This document shows positions 43,700 to 52,303 of a stretch of DNA of 64,000 nucleotides, one piece after another; positions within the stretch are counted from its first letter, which is position 1, and each line of letters begins with the position of its first letter. The notes under the pieces are model-generated. The model searched no databases and was not told where the DNA came from. It was given only the letters and a program-made list of their open reading frames with translations. Origin of the DNA: Bryum argenteum (taxonomy: Eukaryota > Streptophyta > Bryopsida > Bryales > Bryaceae); contig CM073324.1 in the NCBI GenBank assembly GCA_037043015.1, forward strand, positions 15,831,013 through 15,895,012, read 5' to 3'. The translations under genes were made by a program, and so were the position numbers.

Positions 43700-46678
43700 G
43701 TGACATTAAGGAGGGAGTCCCTCCATTCCCTCTTTTGCTTGAGTAATTCATCACTTTGCGTTGGTAGATTGTGTAGTCATACGTAGTAAGAATTGTGGAA
43801 TCCATCCTAAAAAATGGCAATCTCCTTGCCAAAAAATTGATTGTTTGTTGATTTTTGTGATTCATGGTATCTTATGTGTGTGATGGTTGTCTAGTTGAAT
43901 GAATAAGCTTGCTGGAATGTTAGATGTGTAATTAGGGTGCTCCGTGTGTAAAGGGTAGTGCGGAAGCGCTGCCCAAAATTTGGGCTGAAATTGATAGGAT
44001 TAAGTAAAAAAATCGGTAATTTGTCATTAGCGCGGAAGCGCTGTCCGAATTTCACTAGGTTCTTGTTGTTCAAAGTTTTGTTCATTTGCTGAAGTTAGGG
44101 CTTGATTTGGAAGTATTGGGTCAAGCGCGGAAGCGCTGTCCAATTTTTCCGAGGAAACCCTAGTGTCTCATTCAAGTGTGTCTTGCATTGTAGAAATGAA
44201 TTATGAGCATGTGTATGGGCTTGGATTGCCTTGGAACCGAGAAATGGGGGTTTACAATTGAATCTACCATTTTTGTGAGCTTAGAAAGTGTGCTGTAGTA
44301 GTATAGTTTGATGCATTTTGGGAGTTTTTGCTTGAGTTTAGGTCCTATTTGACCTCATAATTGGGCCCAAAGCCCTAGTGGCTCAAGAGGTACAATTGTA
44401 GCCTCCTAGGCTCAATTTTGATGGGTTTTGGAGCTTGAGTCACTCATGGAATTGCAATTTATAGGGAGGATTGAGGTTACTTGTGTGATTGGACCTTTTG
44501 TTGATATTTGAAGGAGCATCGCATGTTTGCATGAGAATTTGGAGAATTCCATTGCTTGGAAGGAACTAGTAACACACCACCCCACGGCCCACTTGTGAGT
44601 TAAAAACCGGAACACCGGGATTTGACCTCACAAGTCTCTACAGACTGCCGTATTGGGAGGTGAGCACAGTGTTGTGCTTTTGAATTTGTTACACTCTTTC
44701 ATGGCCATGCATCCATCGGGTTCTATTTTTTCGTGCCGATTGTCTAACACATGTTGTGGGCTGCTGTATTTCAGTCCTTGATGATACGACATCTGTTGGA
44801 CCCGATGCACTGCGAGAAGAATATTACGGAGAATGTGTTGCGAACCATCTGGGGACAGAAAGATACGTTGAAATCGCGGCTGGACTTACAGGAAGCCAAA
44901 ATTTGGCCACATCTGCACCCACTACCAGGAAGGAGGCCAGGATCGATGATTCTACCGAAGGCACCCTACGTTCTGTCTAAGACAGAAAAGAAGGAGTTTG
45001 CGGACACCCTGCAGAAGCTACGACCTCCATCGTCGTACGTAGGAAGTCTTCGATCGATGGTGACAACAGACGGGGACCTTAGAGGTCTAAAGTCGCATGA
45101 CTACCACGTTTTGATGCAGCAGCTATTGCCTCTCTGCGTTCGGACGCTCCTCGATCCGACTGTCAGGGTGGCTATCATCCGATTGAGCCGCTTGTTCCAG
45201 CGGCTATGTGCGAAGACTGTTGCATTGTCGACCCTTGACGCCCTGTACGATGAGAGCATAGTGACAATGTGCATGATGGAGAAGGTTTTTCCTCCCTTCT
45301 TTGACGTTATGTCACATTTACCTATCCATCTAGTGCAGCAATTGCGGATTTGCGGCCCTGTGCACAACCGGTGGATGTACCCAATCGAACGGTTCCTGAA
45401 GACACTCAAGAGCTATGTCAAGCAACGCGCTAGGCCAGAGGGATCCATGGCGCGAGGCTACATACAGACTGAGACTATGGGATTCTGCACCCAGTACTTG
45501 CAGGGCTGCACTCTTAGCGAGAGACGAATCTGGGATGGTAACGAAGAACCCAAGGTCAGTGGCGAGGTTATAAGCGAAGAAAGGACGTCCCGAAAGTTAA
45601 CCATTGCGTTACAAGCATGGATTCACGAGTTTGTGCTTACAAATGCGAGAAATCCTTACGAGTTTCCGAGTAAAGTCCTTTTGAACTCACACATCACGCA
45701 TGAGTTACAAATATGACTCTTGTGAGTCACATTGAAATCATATGACCGATATCGATCACAATTTCCCCACCGTGATCGATCCGTGACTTTCTATATGTTC
45801 GGTCACAGAGAACACAAAGAGCGAGATGCGAAGAACGGGCGGTCGCTCGAAGGGAGCAAAATGAGATCACGCTCTCAAATTGACCCGGAGCAGGCTCGGT
45901 GCACAGCAGATGAGCCTTTTGTTGTCTGGTTCCCCAACGCACTAAAGGAGTCAATCAGTAGGGGTGATGACATTAAACCAGACGTGATGATGTTGGGCAG
46001 CCCTCCATCGTACAATGCGAGGAGTTACCGCGCGATGTACGCATACGGGAACCATTATCGTACTCGTGCGTCAGAGGTGGATCTGCTAACATGTGACAGC
46101 GGCGTAGCGGCCACATTTGCGACACCCTGCCGAGCCAGCTCCTCCGACAGGAACATCATGATGGGTAATGTTGAATACATAGGCTCCATCGAAGAAATCA
46201 TCGGCGTTGACTATGGCGGGTGGGAAATCATTGTCCTATATTGTAAGTGGGTGCAGGCAGTGATGGCGGGTCCACGGGCGACTATGAAGCATGACGAATA
46301 CGGATTCACTCTCGTGAACTTCGATCGGTGCATGCCACATTCAGCGAACTCATTTGCCTTCCCTGTTCAAGTCCAGCAGGTCTTTTTTGCAAATATTATC
46401 AGCCAAGCCGGGTGGAAGGTGGTTCTCCGCAAAGATCCACGTAGCACACGAGTCGCCTCGTCCACAGAGATGGCCATGCCCGAGATTCAATCCCTTCAGA
46501 TCGGAAATGCTTCAGATCATCCAAGCCTACTCCCAACCGCAGCCACGAGGGACTTGGCACTCGTTCCCCAACCATGGCGACGCAGCTGCTATGGCTGATC
46601 AAGACGATGTACGAGCCGCTCTACAAGCAGAAGAGGGAGATGAGGACTTCGAGGAAGGGGACCCGGAACATTCAAACA

Positions 46679-46712
46679 CCCTGTCCACACAGGCAGAAAG
46701 TTTTGACACGTG
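46679..46712 (+). repeat. 34-bp direct repeat, left copy
   Basis: Perfect copy of 50516-50549 (starts CCCTGTCCACACAGG, ends GACACGTG). It lies in the last coding part of the transposase (LSTQAESFDT). In this copy the frame runs on into the insert. Confidence 0.95.
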
Positions 46713-46734
46713 TCATGAGGCTAGTGTGCATTTC

Positions 46735-47205
46735 TAGAATAGAAACTAGACTTAATTTGCAACCCAACCCAACAATTTTCGTCAAAATCCGACATTGTAT
46801 GAAGATTTGGCGGCTCTTCAAACATGGAGAACTTCATGAAAATTGCCCAGCCGGTACCGGCAGGGCAACTTTCATCATTTTTCACTCAATCTTTTCATGG
46901 GGTCTTGAGAATAGTTTTCATTTTTAGAATTAAAACTAGTCTTGATTTGCAACCCAACCCAACAAATTTCGTCAAAATCGGACATTGTATGAGGATTTGG
47001 CGGCTCTTCAAACATGGAGAACTTCATGAAAATTGCCCTGCCGGTACCGGCAGGGCAACTTTCATCATTTTTCACTCAATCTTTTCATGGGGTCTTGAGA
47101 TTAGTTTTCATTTTTAGAATTAAAACTAGTCTTGATTTGCAACCCAACCCAACAAATTTCGTCAAAATCGGACATTGTATGAGGATTTGGCGGCTCTTCA
47201 AAGCA
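46735..47205. repeat. ~190-bp tandem repeat, 2.5 copies
   Basis: The marker AATTAAAACTAGTCTTGAT (first copy diverged) occurs at about 46738, 46928 and 47118. Each unit includes TTGCAACCCAACCCAACA, TTTGGCGGCTCTTCAAA and the dyad CCGGTACCGG. Copies two and three are nearly identical. Confidence 0.9.
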
Positions 47206-47244
47206 TGGAAAGTAGACAGTTTTGCAACCAAATGAGCTGGAATG

Positions 47245-47830
47245 GCCACTTTTGACCCTGCTGGTACCAGGAGCCTCTCTTATGGCCTCGCCCGTTTGCT
47301 TGTACTAGCATAGCGGTTCTTTGGGTTGTCTCATGGCCATCGTCGCGTTGTTACTTGAGACCTGGATTGCCCACTTTTGACCCTACCGGTACCGGCAGCC
47401 TCTCTTATGGCCTCGCCCGCGTGCTCATACTTGAGACTTGGAATGCCCACTTTTGACCCTGCTGGTGCCGGCAGCCTTTCTTATGGCCTCACCCGCGTGC
47501 TCGTACTGGCATGGCGGTAATCAAGTTGGCCGCTTGGCGCTGGTCGCGGTGGCTCTAATGGAAGCTGGAATTCCCTGTTTTGACCCTGCCGGTACCGGCA
47601 GCCTCTTTTATGGCCTCGCTCCCGTGCTCTTACTGGTGGAGGAGGTGACCAAAGTGGCCTCTTGGCACTGGATGCACTCGCTCTTGAGCGAGCTAGAATT
47701 CCCACTTTTGACTCTGCCGGTACCAGCAGCCTCTTTTATGGCCTCGCTCCCGTGCTCGTACTGGTGGAGGAGGTGACCGAAGTGGCCTTTTGGAGCTGGT
47801 TGCACTAGCACTTGTGGGAGCTGGAATGCG
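47245..47830. repeat. Tandem repeat of about 125-130 bp with shortened units
   Basis: The marker CTTTTGACCCTGC occurs at about 47248, 47385, 47451, 47576 and 47704. It is followed by GGTACCGGCAGCCTC and TTATGGCCTCGC. The dyad GCCGGTACCGGC recurs and links it to the neighbouring 190-bp repeat. Confidence 0.85.
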
Positions 47831-48317
47831 CGACCAGCACACAACAAATGAGCACGAGTAAAGGAACATAAGCAAAGGAGCAAGAAACAGCCGGTGCAAG
47901 TTGCGAATGAAGGATAAAATTGGCGGCTGAAGTAGGTCAAAAGTGGAGGTCGGAAGTTGTTGAGAAGATTGATGTAACTTGGTGATTGATGTGACCGCTC
48001 ACATTTGGGACAAGAAACTTGGTGTGACTTGGTGCTACTTCATTCAAGAGCGAGAGTACTGGGTTGGCACGCCCTTGCGCTTGGGTGGAGTGGCCCCGCA
48101 CTGGCGCGGCCTTGTTTAAGCGCGCTTGCGTAGTTGCCCTTGTTTGATCGCACTTGCGCATTGGCGCTTGCCCACAATACCAACTTATCCCACTTACCAG
48201 TACATTACAAATCCATTTTTACTTCCGTTTTATACAAATGAGTCCTATGTACATAGAAGCTATGTGAATCCAGTACATGGAATCTAGTCGTCCTCTCTAC
48301 GAGTGTCATCGTCGTCA

Positions 48318-49900
48318 CTACGACTGTCCTTGTCGTCGTTGTAGAGGGGGTGATGAGTTTGCAAAATTTGTATAGTCCTCCCAAACTTGCTGATGAATGG
48401 AGATTTTGGTGTTGTCACAGCTGAAGCACTTCCACTTCTCCTTCCCGCTGCGGATCACCTCAAGGTACTCAGCACCAATGTTTTGCGTAATGCATGAAGC
48501 ACACCAGACCTTGGTACAGAAATCGCACCAGATCATGTCGCCATTCTTTCCGCACCAACTCCATTACTCGTTATAGTAATTTTTATCTTGTCAAAATTTA
48601 TAGTTTAAGTGAGGTGAATATTTGCATTTTTAGCCTCTGAGCTACACGCAGAGGTAAATATCTTAATATTCATACATCAAATTGGAGTGGCTACCATATG
48701 ATCCTCACCTTTGTGAAACATGTCTCACTCAGGAAATCGATCTTGCATATCCCAACTTGTAGGTGAGGATATTCCGTGACCGTAACCGGAGGCGGGAACC
48801 CCCCCACACGTAGTGCAAGCGTAAAATAGTATATCATAAGTGCTAGAACTCATGGCGCGCGGCTGTTTCTCAACAGTAGTTTGTGTGAGTTGTTTGAGTA
48901 GTACCCAAATAAGTGTTACTAGTGCAAAAGTTGAGAATGATGCACACGGCCTTCCAATGTTATAGAAGAGGAGAAGGTACTGGTCACTCAAACATCTCCA
49001 TAATACTGAATGCGATGGTTTCGGCAAAATTGATGGCTTATTCCTACATCCTTTTCAGTTTATGACACCTTCCATGGTAATCATACCCTCCACCATCAAC
49101 CTCCTATCCAATAGAATCTTCTAGAGTGAATTTTTAGCCGCAATTTGTAGTTTTCAAAAATGATTGTGGCATGGCTGACGTGATTCGAATATGAGATGAA
49201 TGTCCCCAAGTGGGGCTATTTTATATAATTCTAAGATGGTTGTCCCCTACTCCTGCCATCGTATGTTACCTGAAACCAAGACTTCATAAACCTTCCCCTA
49301 AACTCATCTTTTAACCTACTTAGCCACACTTGCTACGAGTCCCATGAGTGCAGACGCGCTTGTGACTCTTTTGCTTTGTTGTATCAGAAAATAGTGTATA
49401 GTCATTGATTTGCTCGTGAATGAGTCTTGGCTCACATGTAAAGCACGTCCAATTATCCCCATCAAGCACTTCCTCAAGGTAGCGCGGGCTGACAATACGC
49501 ACGATGTACACCATGTAGTAAGCCACATCGTAGTCGTCACAAATAACAAAGTTGCTGCCTAAACCGCACCAACTGCATGGCTCCATGTGGACTCTTCCTT
49601 CTTCACCTTCAATCTACAATTGATCTAGGAATGGCAACTTCGTGAGTACATGTAGCAACTTGTACAAGATCTGAAGCTATACATGAAACCAAGTTTTAAT
49701 GGCCTTACATATGTAAATGGGCTGAAGTAAAGCTTTTCTTCACAATAGATACACATGGCCACTCCAAGTGCTTAATGCTAAGAGATGTCACGGATGTCAC
49801 ACATGCGGAAGAGATGTACTCCACAGGTAGTACATTCAAAGAATGATTGGGTACCATCACTTGCAAGGCTGGCCTTTTGTGGTTCCATAGGTCTGAAAAT
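48318..49900 (-). pseudogene. Two decayed ADD-type (ATRX-like) zinc-finger modules
   Basis: Module 1 (49900-49320) has a first finger (FECTTCGVHLF, FRMC, then MCIYCEEKLYF in a nearby frame) and a PHD-like part (EPCSWCGLGSNFVICDDYD; SPRYLEEVLDGDNWTCFTCE). Module 2 (about 48850-48318) has YACTTCGGVP and SWCGKNGDMIWCDFC, then TKVWCASCITQNIGAEYLEV and KWKCFSC. Order and spacing match the ADD domain of ATRX and DNMT3, which reads histone H3 lacking K4 methylation. In module 1, three positions where zinc-binding Cys is expected read Tyr (CDDY, AYY, MVY). In module 2, a 7-base loss relative to module 1 removes the first Cys of SWC. Stops and frame changes occur throughout, so no functional protein is likely. 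Confidence 0.6.
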
Positions 49901-50515
49901 TGGCGATAAGAAAATAAGTAAATGGCCTACTGATTGGTGTGTATGGAGAACTTAGAAGATGCAACCAAAACTAAGACACACAAAACACACCGTAAAGCAA
50001 GTTTGCAAGCCTATGTAGGAACTTCATGACGAAAGTGAATTGACAGATTCATGACATTTGGAATTGAAGCCGTAGAGTGTACATGCTCTGATTAGCGAGA
50101 AGACTACTCGGTTGTGAATAAATTAAATTTACATGTGTATGACAAAATGAGGACTTATAAATATCATATGAAACCTCCAATGGATGTCGCCTTACCTCCC
50201 TTCCATCAACATATCCCTAAATCACGGTGAAAGGCACCTAACCCCAAACCCTAAACCGTGCATTTGTAACAATATTCATATATAGGACTCCTAAACCGTG
50301 GTCATGGGTCCCACTTAAAAACCATAAAATCCAAAATCCGTGGATTTGGGAATGAATCTCACACAATTATTCTTATGACGGGACTATTTTAGCATTTAAT
50401 CTGTACATGAGGACTGAAATTTCTGCTCAATAGTCCCTAAAATCTGCTCACAGCTCGTGAAAATCTGCTCACCGCTCATGAAAATGTGCTCACCGCTCCC
50501 ACCATAAGCGCGTTG

Positions 50516-50549
50516 CCCTGTCCACACAGGCAGAAAGTTTTGACACGTG
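50516..50549 (+). repeat. 34-bp direct repeat, right copy
   Basis: Perfect copy of 46679-46712. The frame LSTQAESFDT ends here in TGA (50548-50550), followed by AGTCAC-type subterminal words. Confidence 0.95.
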
Positions 50550-50550
50550 A

Positions 50551-52271
50551 TCACGGGACCTGCAAGTATGACTGCATCTAGTCACTTTTTTAGATGACCA
50601 CTGAGTATGTGACTGCAACCAGTCCTACTCCTCGATTGACTACTACGAGTCACAAAAAACTTTGTACTTTTTCCTCAAAATGTAATGTAAATATATATAT
50701 CCCCTACGCAAAATTAGATTCGCTAATGAGAAAATGATTACAAAAGTTTATATTATATTAATCCCTACAGTCAAAAATAACTAGATTGTGGTCAATTTGA
50801 CGTTGGTCACGCTCCTTGTTACTAAATTTAGACTGTGCAGGTTTGGACCAGCCGCTACTTTGACTTGCATATTGTACAATTTTCCCATACCTTGCCAAAA
50901 TGTTAAATTAAATTGTAATAACTTCCAAAATCTACAAAAAATTAATATGATGGAAATGTACAAATAGCTATGTTGAATTATATTTAGCAAATCAATTAAC
51001 GGGTTTAGCTTCGCACTCTATACAAAACTATGAGATTTGCAATAAGAATATTATAAGATAATCGTCCACTGCTCCCGTTGGTTTTCAAATCCCAAAGTGT
51101 GTGTTCCATCTATGGCTTCTACAGCCAAAGGTAAAGTACAACAATCTTTAACTTCATGTACATTTTAAACCATTCATGCAATAGAAGGGAATCAAATTCT
51201 TTATTTAATATATCTTTCAAATGTATGAAAAAATAAAATATGGCCATGATTAGTAAAAAGTTTCACCAAATATTTTAGTACGAGTAGAACCAATGAGAAG
51301 TAAGAAACCCATAAAATTGGTTGAACTTTTATTATCATTGAGTTAGTAAATAATACAAATACAAAAACAAACATATATAGTTGTTCCATAGGCCTTCTCA
51401 TATACTCTATATATGCAAGGTGTAAAATTTAAAAATTGATTGGAATTTGAGTATAAAATTAAGATAAAGTTTGAAAGTGTCCACATTTGTAAAATATTGA
51501 GGAATAACAAGTATGTAAGATGTTCAAAAGTGGATTCAATTAGCATGACTTTTATATAGTAACTTTTGAAGTCACAAAGAAGTTAACATGAAGTTAATAT
51601 GATTCGAGAATTGTAAAGAAAAATCAAAGAGAAGTAACTTAGAGGTAAAACCAAAAGTCTTAAAACAAGAATTAATTATCGAGAAAGAATCTTAAACCCA
51701 ATAGATGTAAAAGGATTCTACACTAATTTGAAACCCACAACCCGACCATACTAAATTGCTTGTACAAAATAACCCACACTAAAATCTCTAAAAACCACTT
51801 CTGGCCCTAAGCTCACACTATTTAATATGCACCTACACCAATTGAAAACCCCGAAGCAGACCATACTAAATTGGTCGGAATAATAACCCACACTAAAAAG
51901 CCAAGAATCCACTTCTTTGCCCGAAAGTCATACTATTTAATAGGAACCTACACTAAATAGCACTAGCCAGACTAATTTCGAACCCAACAACCTACGCCAA
52001 TAACCATATTTCCTGCCCCCCCTGCCCAAAAACGACACTACCCAGACTATACGACACGATGTGCTCCACTAATTGCATAATCGACGAAATCAGACTATTA
52101 AACTGGAGAACCGCCCACACTATTTGTGTAGATCATGGGGAACGCGTTGACAGCTGCAAAATCTGTGACTGGAGTCAAATGTGACAGTATACTGTCACAA
52201 ATTCCGACACAGTCACATTTTCTGTGACTGCGATAATAATCTGCCGAAAAAAACCCCCCAGTCACAAGGGT
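50551..52271. other. CACTA right subterminal region, AT-rich, no gene
   Basis: AGTCAC/GTGACT words occur at 50560-50660 and 52160-52290. Between them lies about 1.5 kb of AT-rich DNA without ORFs of note. A pair of related blocks, CCATACTAAATTG with (A)CCCACACTAAAA, occurs at about 51747 and 51862. Confidence 0.6.
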
Positions 52272-52302
52272 CCAGTCACACTACCCCCTGTTTTCTAGTA
52301 GT
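52272..52302 (-). repeat. CACTA right terminal inverted repeat
   Basis: Perfect inverted copy of the left repeat. Here the terminal C is present (52303 on the minus strand), giving the canonical CACTACTAG end. Confidence 0.95.
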
Positions 52303-52303
52303 G

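Larger units (their letters stand above)
42218..44632. mobile_element. Solo-LTR-like insertion (TG...CA, 5-bp target duplication) in the transposase
   Basis: The 2415-bp insert begins TGTGAACCC and ends GACCTCACA. It is flanked on both sides by AGTCT (42213-42217 and 44633-44637). Skipping insert and one AGTCT makes the transposase frame continuous, from GVKRTSS into LYRLPYWE. TG...CA ends and a 5-bp duplication are LTR hallmarks. No internal copy of either end, no PBS and no gag or pol were found, so a large solo LTR or a non-autonomous element is likely. It contains a GC-rich coding-like stretch (42880-43680) with direct repeats and three copies of GCGGAAGCGCTG(T/C)CC at about 43960, 44032 and 44127. 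Confidence 0.75.
40666..46716 (+). pseudogene. TNP2-type CACTA transposase (TNP2, DUF4218, DUF4216), disrupted
   Basis: Segments in order: 40666-41040, acidic N-terminus (DADDHECFQRYDSLADDILN); 41040-41570, TNP2 start (LYPGSS, MSKMGLTYALIHACTNGCVL, CPVCQSPRY, LCHFPLIPRLRRLY); 41570-42217, TNP2 core (ALDGVNPYSNLSLNHSTWPI, NLPPWLVTK, NNIDVYLAPLLEELLQLW, GHRRYLAPNHPYRR, FTASEILQFGRDREAW); 44633-44659 and 44775-45716, after a 115-bp intron, RHLLDPMHCEKN and DUF4218 (HLPIHLVQQLRICGPVHNRW, MYPIERFLKTLKSYVKQRAR); 45732-46716, DUF4216 (EYIGSIEEIIGVDYGGWEII, PVQVQQVFFANI). It would cut and join the element ends. Frame changes are seen at about 40980, 41570, the C-run at 42071-42079, and about 46480. 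An insertion splits it at 42218-44632. The last codons and stop are displaced to about 50516-50550. Confidence 0.9.
46713..50515. mobile_element. 3.8-kb insertion of satellite-like and ADD-finger DNA between 34-bp direct repeats
   Basis: The sequence between the two 34-bp copies interrupts the transposase 3' end. After the right copy the frame LSTQAESFDT closes with a TGA, which is probably the original stop. The insert holds a ~190-bp tandem repeat, a ~127-bp tandem repeat, and a minus-strand gene remnant with two ADD-like zinc-finger modules. No TIR, LTR or poly-A/T tail marks its ends. A repair-type insertion with copied flanks, or an unusually long target duplication, are both possible. 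Confidence 0.6.
33100..52303. mobile_element. 19.2-kb CACTA (En/Spm) DNA transposon carrying SET-domain and ADD-like sequences
   Basis: The right end reads CACTACTAGAAAA inward from 52303. The left end is the same from 33101, with its first base G instead of C at 33100. The 31 bases 33101-33131 and 52272-52302 are perfect inverted copies. CACTA elements of plants start CACTACAAGAAAA. Subterminal and intronic DNA is full of GTGACT/AGTCAC words, as expected for transposase-binding repeats. The element encodes a TNP2-type transposase with DUF4218 and DUF4216 regions, plus three further genes. Genes diverge from 38774-39543. Flanks are TTC on the left and TTG on the right, so a clean 3-bp target duplication is not seen. 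The element contains at least two later insertions. Confidence 0.93.

Noticed and set aside
42798-43865. Several 100-355-codon ORFs in both directions within the solo-LTR-like insert
   Set aside because: They follow GC-rich tandem repeats, overlap in many frames and show no domain. GC-rich repeats create open frames by chance.
46824-47235. Plus ORFs repeating MENFMKIA(Q/L)PVPAGQLSSF
   Set aside because: They are the translation of the ~190-bp tandem repeat, with no start context or domain.
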